The notes under the pieces are model-generated. The model was not told the origin of the DNA. It ran no database searches and worked only from the letters and a program-made list of their open reading frames with translations. A program made the translations under genes and the position numbers. This document shows, one piece after another, positions 54,362 to 64,000 of a stretch of 64,000 nucleotides of DNA. The stretch spans positions 1,612,001 through 1,676,000 of the forward strand of contig NZ_CP011104.1 of assembly GCF_001010285.1 (NCBI RefSeq). Direction: 5' to 3'. Numbering within the stretch: the stretch's first letter is position 1; every line of letters begins with the position of its first letter. Source of the stretch: Photorhabdus thracensis. Lineage in GTDB: Bacteria > Pseudomonadota > Gammaproteobacteria > Enterobacterales > Enterobacteriaceae.

Positions 54362-55447
54362 CTAACTCACGCGAACATAACCACCAGCAACCACAGCCAC
54401 CTTACCTAATAATTCTAGTTCAAGGAGCTTTGTCATTACCTCAGCTATAGGTAATGCAGAGCGTTGCACAATAATATCAACTGGCGTTATTCCATCACCT
54501 AAGTTAACCAGCACATCAGCAAATGGCAACTCAGTTTGCTCAAACTGGGGTTTTACTTCTTCCTTCGTTCTTTCCATATGTAACCATTGTAGTGAACTGT
54601 AAACATGTTCCACAATATCCATTACATTTGTAGCCAGATATGCTCCCTGTTTTATCAACCAGTGATTCCCTTCACTGACTGAGCTCCCCAAAAACCCTGG
54701 TAATGCAAATACATCCCTTCCCTGTTCAAGAGCACAACGAGCTGTAATTAATGAACCGCTGTTTTGACTCGCTTCTACAACAATAACGGCCGAACTTAAT
54801 CCACTGATAATCCTATTTCTTTTAGGGAAATTTTTTGCGCGTGGAGGAGTATCTGGAAAAAATTCAGAAACAAGGGCTCCCTCCTCCTCTATTTGCTTTG
54901 CTAATAACCCGTGTCTATAAGGATAAATCTGACCAAGACCGCTACCTAATACAGCTATTGTTTGACCACCACTATCCAGCGCAGATCGGTGACAAATACC
55001 ATCAATACCAATAGCTAAACCACTAGTAATAACTAACCCATGTCCAACCAATTCACCTGCAAAAATTTTTCCCCATTTCTCGCCATAATAGCTTGCTGCC
55101 CTGCTCCCAACCATCGCCACCTGCTTCTTTAAAAGAAGATCTAATTTCCCTGACACAAAAAGCGCAAGAGGCGGGGTATGTATTTGCTTTAATAACGGTG
55201 GATACAAAGGATGAGAATATGTCAATAAATGACGTTCCGGCTGTTCCAGCCATTTTAAGCATGAAGCTAGCAAAGTTTTATTCGCTTTAGTAAATTGTAA
55301 ACATTGTGCTGACGTTAACCCACTATCCTTAAGTACGGTGAGATAACGATTCCCCGCATGCAATAATTTCTCTGTAATATTTGCTGCTTTTTCTGTTGCT
55401 AAATGAGAGACCACCTTCATTCGCAACCATATTTCCATAGCTTCCAT
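54362..55447 (-). CDS. dprA: DNA-processing protein DprA (Smf)
   Basis: Loads RecA onto incoming single-stranded DNA in naturally competent bacteria; its role in enterics is less clear. It is 361 residues from the ATG at 55445-55447 (MEAMEIWLRM), with AGGA upstream. The Rossmann-like core has VAMVGSRAASYYG, SGLAIGIDG, NFPKRNRIISGLS and EQGRDVFALPG. A C-terminal winged-helix domain ends in GGYVRVS. It is divergent from def by 133 bases. ComM is also encoded in this window, but no competence locus is visible. Confidence 0.94.
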   Translation of the reverse strand: MEAMEIWLRMKVVSHLATEKAANITEKLLHAGNRYLTVLKDSGLTSAQCLQFTKANKTLLASCLKWLEQPERHLLTYSHPLYPPLLKQIHTPPLALFVSGKLDLLLKKQVAMVGSRAASYYGEKWGKIFAGELVGHGLVITSGLAIGIDGICHRSALDSGGQTIAVLGSGLGQIYPYRHGLLAKQIEEEGALVSEFFPDTPPRAKNFPKRNRIISGLSSAVIVVEASQNSGSLITARCALEQGRDVFALPGFLGSSVSEGNHWLIKQGAYLATNVMDIVEHVYSSLQWLHMERTKEEVKPQFEQTELPFADVLVNLGDGITPVDIIVQRSALPIAEVMTKLLELELLGKVAVVAGGYVRVS

Positions 55448-55580
55448 ATTGTCATCCTGACTGAGATTGACAGACAAAACCAAACTGCTCAATTAGCAAT
55501 CAATACTGTCAATCTAAACGGGAAATGTCTAGAATAGAGATAAAATACCATTCACATTTTGGACACAGATCTAAACATAT

Positions 55581-56093
55581 ATGTCAGTATTACAAGTATT
55601 ACATTACCCAGACGAGCGGCTTCGCACTATTGCAACGCCTGTTAAAGAAGTTAATGCGGAGATTCAACGTATCATTGATGATATGTTTGAAACTATGTAC
55701 GCAGAGGAAGGCATTGGCCTGGCAGCAACACAAGTTGATATTCATCAGCGTATTGTCGTTATTGACGTATCGGAAACTCGGAATGAACGCCTTGTGCTGA
55801 TAAATCCAGAGTTACTGGAGAAAAGTGGTAATACTGGGATTGAAGAAGGCTGTTTGTCTATTCCTGAACAGCGAGCACTAGTGCCACGAGCTGAAAAAGT
55901 CAAAATCAGAGCCTTAGATTACAATGGTCAATCATTTGAATTACAAGCTGATGGCTTACTAGCTATTTGTATTCAGCACGAGATGGACCATTTAATTGGT
56001 AAGCTTTTTGTGGATTACTTATCTCCACTGAAACGCCAGCGTATACGCCAGAAAGTAGAAAAGCTGGATAAACAAAAAGCCCGAATCAAATAA
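55581..56093 (+). CDS. def: peptide deformylase
   Basis: Removes the formyl group from new proteins. It is 170 residues, with the three motifs GIGLAATQV at 44-52, EGCLSIP (C91) and QHEMDHL (H133, E134, H137), which bind the metal. It is the first gene of def-fmt-rsmB-trkA. Confidence 0.97.
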   Translation: MSVLQVLHYPDERLRTIATPVKEVNAEIQRIIDDMFETMYAEEGIGLAATQVDIHQRIVVIDVSETRNERLVLINPELLEKSGNTGIEEGCLSIPEQRALVPRAEKVKIRALDYNGQSFELQADGLLAICIQHEMDHLIGKLFVDYLSPLKRQRIRQKVEKLDKQKARIK

Positions 56094-56117
56094 ATTATAT
56101 TAATACAGGAAATAAAC

Positions 56118-57065
56118 GTGTCTGATTCTTTACGTATTGTTTTTGCCGGAACGCCTGACTTTGCGGCACGCCATTTAGAGGTTTTATTAACGTCTCAGCA
56201 TGAGGTCGTTGGCGTTCTAACGCAACCAGACAGACCAGCTGGAAGAGGTAAAAAACTGACACCCAGTCCTGTAAAAGCACTGGCAGAAGAACATAACATT
56301 ACCGTTTTTCAACCAACCACTTTACGTTCAGAAGAAAACCAACAATGGCTTCTTAAACAACAACCTGATGTTCTCATAGTTGTAGCCTATGGATTAATCC
56401 TCCCTCAGGCTGTTTTAGATATTCCAAGATTAGGTTGTCTGAACGTACACGGCTCTCTATTACCACGTTGGCGTGGTGCAGCGCCAATTCAACGTTCACT
56501 TTGGGCCGGTGACACGGAAACAGGCGTAACGATCATGCAAATGGATATAGGCCTTGATACTGGCGATATGCTATATAAAGCAAGCTGTCCTATTACACTT
56601 GAAGATACTAGTGCTAGTTTATACGAAAAACTGACCAATATTGGGCCAGATGCACTGCTTAAAACATTATCATTAATAACATCAGGTAAAAGCCAGCCTG
56701 AAACGCAAAGTGAAAAGTTGGTTACCTATGCTGAAAAACTAAGCAAAGAAGAAGCCAAAATAAATTGGAAACTATCTGCAACCCATCTTGAGCGTTGTAT
56801 TCGTGCATTTAATCCTTGGCCCATGAGCTTTTTCGAGATGGAAGGGCAACCTGTTAAAATCTGGAAAGCAGAAGCCATCGAAGAACAAATTTCAGTAGAA
56901 CCAGGAACTGTCTTAAAAGCAGACAAAAAAGGTATTCATATTGCCACTGCCGATGGAATTCTGAATATCACGCAATTACAACCTGCTGGTAAAAAAGCAA
57001 TGTCAGCCGCAGATCTACTTAACTCCAAACGTGAGTGGTTTACGCCAGGTAATAAAATCAACTGA
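56118..57065 (+). CDS. fmt: methionyl-tRNA formyltransferase (GTG start)
   Basis: Formylates initiator Met-tRNA using 10-formyl-THF. It is 315 residues, with the N-terminal transferase domain ([14 protein letters not shown]), the active stretch [18 protein letters not shown], and the family C-terminal barrel domain. The start is GTG at 56118, 24 bases after def. Confidence 0.97.
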   Translation: MSDSLRIVFAGTPDFAARHLEVLLTSQHEVVGVLTQPDRPAGRGKKLTPSPVKALAEEHNITVFQPTTLRSEENQQWLLKQQPDVLIVVAYGLILPQAVLDIPRLGCLNVHGSLLPRWRGAAPIQRSLWAGDTETGVTIMQMDIGLDTGDMLYKASCPITLEDTSASLYEKLTNIGPDALLKTLSLITSGKSQPETQSEKLVTYAEKLSKEEAKINWKLSATHLERCIRAFNPWPMSFFEMEGQPVKIWKAEAIEEQISVEPGTVLKADKKGIHIATADGILNITQLQPAGKKAMSAADLLNSKREWFTPGNKIN

Positions 57066-57108
57066 ATACTATTCTATGTAAACTCTCTCTCATAAACTTT
57101 CTCTTAAT

Positions 57109-57130
57109 GCTGACTTTTGTCAGCCTTTTT
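57109..57130 (+). terminator. hairpin with U-tract immediately before rsmB
   Basis: GCTGAC (57109-57114), a TTTT loop and GTCAGC (57119-57124), followed by CTTTTT. It looks like an intrinsic terminator of def-fmt, yet it ends four bases before the rsmB ATG and occupies the place where its ribosome site should be. Confidence 0.65.
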
Positions 57131-57134
57131 AACT

Positions 57135-58424
57135 ATGAAAAATACATATAATCTACGAAGTATCGCCGCAAAAGCAATCAATCAAGTTCTGGACCAAGGG
57201 CAATCTCTCAGTACGATATTGCCTGAACTTCAACGAAATATAACTGATAAAGATAAATCTTTGTTACAGGAGCTATCTTTCGGGGTATTACGTGTATTAC
57301 CTCAATTAGAATGGATAATAAGCCAATTAATGGAAAAACCATTAAAAGGTAAGCAACGTATTCTTCATTACCTGCTTATGGTTGGCATATACCAACTTAC
57401 CTATACCCGTATCCCAGCTCATGCAGCACTTGCTGAAACAGTAAATGGAGCCGTAACTCTGAAATATCCTCAGCTAAAAGGGTTGATTAATGGTGTCCTT
57501 CGCCAGTTTCAGAGGCAACAACTGCAATTAGTGGAGCGTTCACAAAATAGTCCCAGCAATCACTTACATCCTAAATGGTTATTAGCTAAAATCCAAAAAG
57601 CCTACCCGCAAGAATGGCAGCAACTTATTGAAAATAACAATAAGAAACCACCCATGTGGTTGCGAGTTAATCGAATATACCATAGTCGAGATGAATATCT
57701 TTCTCTTCTCCATAAAGCCGGAATTGATGCAGAACCAGCTATCGAATTACCTTCTGCTATCCGTGTAATTTTCCCCTGCCCAGTAACAATATTACCTGGA
57801 TTTGATAAAGGTTGGATAACTGTTCAAGATGTATCCGCACAAGGGTGTGCCGAGTTATTACAGCCAATCAATGGAGAGAAAATTCTCGATCTTTGTGCCG
57901 CACCAGGAGGGAAAACAACACACATCCTCGAAATAGCGCCAAAAGCCCAAGTATTAGCTATAGATATTGATGAACACAGGATCAAACGAGTAAAAGAAAA
58001 TCTCCAGCGCCTTAATTGCCATGCAACAGTAAAAACCGGTGATGGACGCCACCCTGAATATTGGGCAGAAGGCCAGCAATTCGATCGTATCCTTCTGGAT
58101 GCACCTTGTTCAGCAACAGGAGTAATCCGTCGCCACCCTGATATCAAATGGTTACGCCGCGAAGAAGATATTGCTCAATTAGTTCAATTACAATCTGAGA
58201 TTATTGATGCAATCTGGCCATATTTAAAGAAAGGCGGGACATTAGTATATGCAACCTGTTCTATTTTACCAGATGAAAATAGTCAGCAAATCAGCTCGTT
58301 TTTAAAACGCCATCCAGATGCAAAACTATCGGGAACAGATACAAGCGATAACCCAGGAAAACAAATAATACCTGAATTCAATGGTGGTGATGGTTTCTTT
58401 TACGCTCGATTAATTAAACAGTAA
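57135..58424 (+). CDS. rsmB: 16S rRNA m5C967 methyltransferase RsmB
   Basis: SAM-dependent methyltransferase of the Fmu/Nol1 family that acts on free 16S rRNA. It has 429 residues from the ATG at 57135. The N-terminal NusB-like domain (about 1-140) is followed by the catalytic domain with [13 protein letters not shown], the PC motif in DAPCSATGV, and the nucleophile in VYATCSILP. Nothing resembling a ribosome site precedes the ATG; a hairpin lies there instead. An upstream TTG at 57117 is in frame but lies inside the hairpin. Confidence 0.94.
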   Translation: MKNTYNLRSIAAKAINQVLDQGQSLSTILPELQRNITDKDKSLLQELSFGVLRVLPQLEWIISQLMEKPLKGKQRILHYLLMVGIYQLTYTRIPAHAALAETVNGAVTLKYPQLKGLINGVLRQFQRQQLQLVERSQNSPSNHLHPKWLLAKIQKAYPQEWQQLIENNNKKPPMWLRVNRIYHSRDEYLSLLHKAGIDAEPAIELPSAIRVIFPCPVTILPGFDKGWITVQDVSAQGCAELLQPINGEKILDLCAAPGGKTTHILEIAPKAQVLAIDIDEHRIKRVKENLQRLNCHATVKTGDGRHPEYWAEGQQFDRILLDAPCSATGVIRRHPDIKWLRREEDIAQLVQLQSEIIDAIWPYLKKGGTLVYATCSILPDENSQQISSFLKRHPDAKLSGTDTSDNPGKQIIPEFNGGDGFFYARLIKQ

Positions 58425-58480
58425 TATATCTCCACAATTTATAAAGATAATTATCTGTTTCTAACAAGTTAGAGAATACT

Positions 58481-59857
58481 ATGAAAATAATTATTCTTGG
58501 TGCAGGTCAAGTTGGCGGTACATTAGCTGAAAATCTAGTAGGTGAAAATAACGATATCACTATAGTCGACACAGATCCCAACCGCCTGCACCAGCTACAG
58601 GATAAATTCGACCTCAGGGTAGTCAATGGTCATGGTTCTCATCCCAAAGTATTAAGAGAAGCTGGTGCTGAAGATGCTGATATGTTAGTTGCTGTAACTA
58701 ATTCTGACGAAACTAACATGATTGCATGCCAAATTGCTTACTCCTTATTTAATACACCAAATAAAGTTGCACGAATACGCGCAGCAGAGTATATCCGTGA
58801 ATCAGATAGACTTTTTCTCCCTAACGACATTCCTATTGATTATCTTATTTCACCTGAACAACTCGTCATAGATTATATTTATAAACTAATTCAGTATCCT
58901 GGCGCTTTGCAGGTTGTTAACTTTGCCGAAGGTAGAGTAAGTATTGTTGCAGTAAAAGCTTATTACGGAGGTTCACTTGTAGGAAATGCACTTTCTTCAC
59001 TTCGTGAACACATGCCACATATTAATACCAGAGTTGCTGCCATATTTCGCCAGGATCGGCCTATAAGACCACAAGGCTCTACAATTATTGAAGCTGGTGA
59101 CGAGGTTTTTTTTGTGGCTGCATCACAACATATTCGTGCTGTAATGAGCGAACTTCAACGCTTAGAAAAGCCTTACAAGCGTATTATGATCGTTGGTGGT
59201 GGTAATATTGGTTCCGGACTTGCCCTACGTCTCGAAAAAGATTACAGGGTTAAATTAATTGAACGAAATCAGCAAAGAGCCACAGAACTAGCCGAATTAT
59301 TACACGACACCATTGTTTTCTATGGGGATGCATCTGACCAAGAGCTATTAGCTGAAGAACATATAGAACAGGTAGATGTATTCATTACCCTAACCAACGA
59401 TGACGAAGCAAATATCATGTCGGCAATGCTTGCCAAACGCATGGGAGCCAAAAAAGCCATGGTTCTTATTCAGCGTAGTGCATATGTAGATTTAGTACAA
59501 GGAGGTGTCATTGATATTGCAATCTCTCCACAACAAGCAACTATTTCAGCTCTACTAGGTCATGTTCGTAAAGCAGATATCGTAAGCGTTTCCTCATTAC
59601 GTCGTGGAGTAGCGGAAGCTATCGAAGCAATTGCTCATGGAGATGAAAACACTTCAAAGGTTGTCGGCCGAGCTGTAGGTGATATTAAATTGCCACCAGG
59701 TACTACAATTGGAGCAATAGCCCGTGGTGACGAAGTAATTATTGCTCATGATTACAGTGTAATCGAACAAGGAGATCATGTAGTTATGTTTATTACAGAT
59801 AAGAAATTTGTTCCCGAAGTAGAAAGACTATTCCAACCAAGCCCTTTTTTCCTTTAG
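58481..59857 (+). CDS. trkA: Trk potassium uptake regulator TrkA
   Basis: Peripheral NAD-binding subunit of the Trk potassium channels TrkG/TrkH. It is 458 residues, with two tandem RCK units: the first NAD motif [13 protein letters not shown] at 4-16 with [11 protein letters not shown], and the second [13 protein letters not shown] near 235, each followed by a TrkA-C domain. The length equals E. coli. Downstream mscL is present only as a remnant. Confidence 0.96.
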   Translation: MKIIILGAGQVGGTLAENLVGENNDITIVDTDPNRLHQLQDKFDLRVVNGHGSHPKVLREAGAEDADMLVAVTNSDETNMIACQIAYSLFNTPNKVARIRAAEYIRESDRLFLPNDIPIDYLISPEQLVIDYIYKLIQYPGALQVVNFAEGRVSIVAVKAYYGGSLVGNALSSLREHMPHINTRVAAIFRQDRPIRPQGSTIIEAGDEVFFVAASQHIRAVMSELQRLEKPYKRIMIVGGGNIGSGLALRLEKDYRVKLIERNQQRATELAELLHDTIVFYGDASDQELLAEEHIEQVDVFITLTNDDEANIMSAMLAKRMGAKKAMVLIQRSAYVDLVQGGVIDIAISPQQATISALLGHVRKADIVSVSSLRRGVAEAIEAIAHGDENTSKVVGRAVGDIKLPPGTTIGAIARGDEVIIAHDYSVIEQGDHVVMFITDKKFVPEVERLFQPSPFFL

Positions 59858-59954
59858 GAATCAAAAAAATAATTATCTATCAGTCATATAATTCAAACAC
59901 AATAACTGATACAACTTGACACCTTTTAATTAACCTGACGATTAAAAGAACATG

Positions 59955-60145
59955 GTGAGCTTTTTAAAGCAGTTTGTAAATTTACCATGACAAGAAATTT
60001 TACCAATCCAGCTGCTAACATTATCATTGATATAACCTTGAAAAATATCGGGCCGTAACTGGATATTGTTTGCACAATAAAACTAATAAATAAGTCATAT
60101 AGTAAAAAAGAAATTGAGTCTATGCCAAGCTCCCTCAATTATTAA
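59955..60145 (+). pseudogene. mscL: decayed mscL remnant
   Basis: In E. coli the large-conductance mechanosensitive channel gene lies between trkA and arfA. Here, at the same place and orientation, three short fragments resemble MscL. GTG at 59955 starts MSFLKQFVNL (E. coli MSIIKEFREF). After a frame change, MTRNFTNPAANIIIDI starts at 59987 (compare AMRGNVVDLAVGVIIG). After a stop at 60059, TIKLINKSYSKKE (compare AIKLINKLNRKKE) runs to a stop at 60145. The central pore and loop region is missing, so about 190 of some 410 bases remain. The match is by eye and the fragments are short, but order, spacing and position agree. Confidence 0.65.
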
Positions 60146-60204
60146 AGAAAAATAATTAATGGAAGCCTTAGTTCACTGAAAGAGTAAAAATAAACCTATC
60201 AAAA

Positions 60205-60408
60205 CTAAAAGGCCAGTGGTAATAAATCTAATGATCCCTTACCGCTGGCCTCCCAGTTACTCGCCTTGTTATGCTTTCCTTTCCTCTGGTAGCTTCCTTT
60301 CCCTTTTTTATTTTTCTCAATTCGCTGTTTGAATAATGGATCACGTAGTAGAGCTTCAATAGCATTATCCTTTATCACGCCTTTTTTATGGTGATATGTA
60401 ATCATCAT
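60205..60408 (-). CDS. arfA: alternative ribosome-rescue factor ArfA
   Basis: Rescues ribosomes stalled at the 3' end of nonstop mRNA by recruiting RF2 when tmRNA is insufficient. It is 67 residues, with [20 protein letters not shown] at 12-31 and [13 protein letters not shown], the RF2- and ribosome-binding core, nearly as in E. coli. The last 14 codons form a terminator hairpin, so much of its mRNA should lack a stop codon and its full-length product should be tagged for decay when tmRNA is active. Confidence 0.93.
   Translation of the reverse strand: MMITYHHKKGVIKDNAIEALLRDPLFKQRIEKNKKGKGSYQRKGKHNKASNWEASGKGSLDLLPLAF
60211..60250 (-). terminator. terminator hairpin inside the arfA reading frame
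   Basis: On the minus strand GGCCAGCGGTAA (60239-60250) pairs with TTACCACTGGCC (60211-60222), followed by TTTTAGTTTTG. The stop codon TAG (60205-60207) lies in the T-tract after the hairpin. Transcripts ending here would stop within the frame, the known arrangement for arfA autoregulation through tmRNA. Confidence 0.88.
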
Positions 60409-60484
60409 ATTCCTCTATCATATTAATTGACCTAAAAACATAGCAATTGTACTCTCTGAATCATCCATAATAAAGAAAAATTAC

Positions 60485-60901
60485 TTATTCCTTATTTGAA
60501 GCTCCTTGTTCTAAAGTTTCAAGAATAGAACAATAAGTACTTATGTGAGAGCTCCCACAGCAAGCATCACTTAACATCTTAAGTGAATCACGCATTTTTA
60601 GCATTTCAAGAAGTTTTTCTTCTACTTCCATCAACCTAGAATCTACAATTTGCTTCGACTCTTCACAAGTATGATGATCTGGATCTACACGAATAGACAA
60701 TAATTCTGTGATAGCTTCCAATGTAAATCCCAGCTGCTTGGCATAACGTATAAACCGAAGGCGCTGTAGATCTTGCTCTGTATAAAGCCTATATCCCCCC
60801 TCGGTACGGTTCTGATGTTCCATCATTCCTTGTTTTTCATAGAAACGCACTGTATCAGGGGTTACATTCGCTAATTTAGCCAGTTGACCAATACGATACA
60901 T
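60485..60901 (-). CDS. zntR: Zn(II)-responsive MerR-family regulator ZntR
   Basis: Activates the zinc exporter gene zntA by distorting its long-spacer promoter. It is 138 residues, with the winged helix MYRIGQLAKLANVTPDTVRF, a long dimer helix, and metal cysteines in HHTCEESK (C79), DACCGSSH and STYC near the C-terminus. AGGAG lies eight bases before the ATG at 60901. Another in-frame ATG at 60907 is too close to it. zntA is not in the window. Confidence 0.95.
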   Translation of the reverse strand: MYRIGQLAKLANVTPDTVRFYEKQGMMEHQNRTEGGYRLYTEQDLQRLRFIRYAKQLGFTLEAITELLSIRVDPDHHTCEESKQIVDSRLMEVEEKLLEMLKMRDSLKMLSDACCGSSHISTYCSILETLEQGASNKE

Positions 60902-60990
60902 CTTCATATCTCCTACAATAAACACGCTGTTTGAGATATCAGCATAGCAGGATGGAAAAAAATAAGTGAGAAATTCAGATATACAGATGT

Positions 60991-61014
60991 AAAAAAACCG
61001 GGATAAACCCGGTT
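60991..61014 (-). terminator. alpha operon terminator after rplQ
   Basis: AACCGGG/CCCGGTT stem (60996-61002 with 61008-61014) with a five-base loop, followed on the minus strand by seven Ts. It lies 20 bases beyond the rplQ stop. Confidence 0.9.
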
Positions 61015-61034
61015 CTTTTATATGCCCCTACAGA

Positions 61035-61451
<417 letters not shown>

Positions 61452-61467
61452 TTAACCTGTGATCTAG

Positions 61468-62457
61468 TTATTCATCAGCAATACTTGCTGGTGGCCAGTT
61501 TTCCAAGCGCATGCCTAGAGATAAGCCACGTGAAGCCAGTACGTCTTTGATCTCTGTGAGAGATTTTTTACCCAGGTTAGGTGTCTTAAGCAACTCAACC
61601 TCGGTACGCTGTACCAAATCACCGATGTAGTGGATAGCTTCTGCCTTAAGACAGTTAGCAGAGCGGACAGTCAATTCCAGATCGTCAACAGGGCGCAGCA
61701 GGATCGGATCAAACTCTGGCTTCTCCTCTTTTACTTCTGGCTGACGTACATCACGTAAATCAACAAAAGCTTCCAGCTGTTCAGCCAAAATAGTAGCTGC
61801 ACGGCGAATCGCCTCTTCAGGATCGATTGTACCGTTAGTTTCCATCTCGATAACCAACTTGTCCAAATCGGTACGTTGTTCTACACGCGCTGCTTCAACA
61901 TTGTAGGCAATACGCTCTACTGGGCTATAACAAGCGTCTACTAACAAACGACCAATAGGGCGCTCATCTTCTTCCGAATGAATCCGGGCAGAAGCCGGCA
62001 CATAACCCCGACCACGCTGAACTTTAATCCGCATGCTTATAGAAGCAGTTTCGTCAGTCAGGTGGCAGATTACATGTTGCGGCTTGACGATTTCGACATC
62101 TCCGTCATGGATAATGTCGGCTGCAGTCACAGGGCCAATGCCAGACTTATTCAAGGTAAGAATAACTTCATCTTTGCCCTGAACTCTTACCGCCAGCCCT
62201 TTCAGGTTGAGGAGAATCTCCAGGATATCTTCCTGTACACCTTCTTTGGTGCTGTACTCATGCAGTACACCATCAATCTCAACCTCAGTCACCGCACAAC
62301 CCGGCATAGACGAAAGCAGAATACGGCGCAGTGCGTTGCCTAGAGTATGACCAAAGCCACGCTCTAAAGGCTCAAGGGTCACCTTGGCGTGCGTCGAACT
62401 GACTTGCTCGATATCAACCAGGCGCGGTTTTAGAAACTCTGTCACAGAACCCTGCAT
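61468..62457 (-). CDS. rpoA: RNA polymerase subunit alpha
   Basis: 329 residues, identical in length to E. coli. The N-terminal assembly domain has [20 protein letters not shown]. The linker is [19 protein letters not shown]. The C-terminal domain, which binds UP elements and activators, includes [19 protein letters not shown] and [19 protein letters not shown]. Confidence 0.98.
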
Positions 62458-62482
62458 TGTGTCCTCTCTTTGGTGCTAAGCT

Positions 62483-63121
<639 letters not shown>

Positions 63122-63139
63122 CTAAAAAAGTAAACGCTA

Positions 63140-63544
<405 letters not shown>

Positions 63545-63901
63545 TTATTTCTTGATCGGCTTACGTGGACCCTTACGGGTACGTGCATTGGTCTTCGTAC
63601 GCTGACCGCGAACCGGTAGACCACGACGGTGACGTAAACCACGATAAGTACCAAGATCCATCAGACGTTTGATGCTCAGGGTTACTTCACGACGCAGATC
63701 ACCTTCTACAACGTATTTGGCAACTTCGTCACGCAGCTTGTCAATTTGCTCTTCAGACAGCTCACTGATCTTAACATGTTCAGCAATACCCGCTGCAGCA
63801 CAAATGGCTTGGGAGCGAGTTTTGCCGATTCCGTAGATCGATGTTAAAGCGATTACGGTATGCTTCTGATCAGGAATGTTAATGCCTGCTATACGGGCCA
63901 C
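63545..63901 (-). CDS. rpsM: 30S ribosomal protein S13 (GTG start)
   Basis: 118 residues starting [20 protein letters not shown], with the helix-two-turn-helix [16 protein letters not shown] and a basic tail ending KGPRKPIKK. It contacts the head of the 30S subunit and the P-site tRNA. The start codon is GTG (63899-63901), which lies in the S4-binding pseudoknot region; AGGAG precedes it. Confidence 0.98.
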   Translation of the reverse strand: MARIAGINIPDQKHTVIALTSIYGIGKTRSQAICAAAGIAEHVKISELSEEQIDKLRDEVAKYVVEGDLRREVTLSIKRLMDLGTYRGLRHRRGLPVRGQRTKTNARTRKGPRKPIKK

Positions 63902-63973
63902 TATGCACTCCTACAATTATTTACGGCAACACTATTCTGAAAAGCCCGTTTTCAGGATACTCAAACAATGTTG
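63895..63973 (-). promoter_or_regulatory. alpha operon leader, S4-binding pseudoknot
   Basis: The minus-strand leader reads TTTGAGTATCCTGAAAACGG, then GCTTTTCAG and TAGGAGTGCATAGTGGCCC. It is nearly the E. coli alpha operon leader, whose nested pseudoknot binds S4 and traps the ribosome at the rpsM start. The TCCTGAAAA...TTTTCAG arms and the start-site segment are conserved; only the loop between them differs. rpmJ should lie just past the window edge. Confidence 0.85.
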
Positions 63974-64000
63974 CTGTGATATAAAAAGATTGGCTGGCTA

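Overview
The window is enterobacterial chromosome, most likely from the Photorhabdus/Xenorhabdus branch of the Morganellaceae, leaning Photorhabdus. This rests on core gene order that matches E. coli block by block, very AT-rich intergenic DNA, and many proteins recognisable at a glance from their E. coli counterparts. I could not run a 16S comparison, so the genus is an inference.

Layout. (1) 1-11659, minus strand: the enterobacterial common antigen (ECA) operon wecA-wzzE-wecB-wecC-rffG-rffH-wecD-wecE-wzxE-wecF-wzyE, with wzyE cut by the window edge. It makes the three nucleotide sugars, builds and flips the lipid-linked trisaccharide, and polymerises it. (2) 11871-20821: rho, trxA, divergent rhlB-gppA, rep and ilvC, with ilvY divergent from ilvC. 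(3) 21704-34130: an insertion between ilvY and ilvA, which are adjacent in E. coli. It holds an AraC-type regulator, a divergent flavin monooxygenase, and a seven-gene operon (LuxE-like acyl ligase, IscU/NifU-like scaffold, cysteine desulfurase, acyl carrier protein, ketosynthase, MaoC-type dehydratase, FabG-type ketoreductase), then an EmrAB efflux pair behind a MerR-type promoter. This is the most original part of the window: apparently an uncharacterised acyl-chain pathway with its own sulfur mobilisation. (4) 34174-40757: ilvLGMEDA with an intact ilvG, leader peptide and attenuator. (5) 41403-44274: comM, maoP, hdfR, followed by about 1.3 kb without recognisable genes. (6) 45625-51405: an rRNA operon (16S, tRNA-Glu, 23S, 5S, tRNA-Asp, tRNA-Trp) with P1/P2 promoters, boxA sites and a terminator. 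(7) 51573-61014: yrdA, then yrdD-tsaC-aroE-yrdB, dprA, def-fmt-rsmB-trkA, a decayed mscL, arfA and zntR. (8) 61035-64000: the alpha ribosomal operon rpsM-rpsK-rpsD-rpoA-rplQ with its S4-binding leader.

The rRNA operon joins the downstream context of E. coli rrnC (aspT-trpT-hdfR) to the upstream context of rrnD (yrdA-aroE), a signature of recombination between rRNA operons. Several loci are missing genes normally found there: smg, ppiC and a functional mscL. arfA ends in a terminator hairpin that lies inside its own reading frame, as expected for a nonstop-regulated rescue factor.
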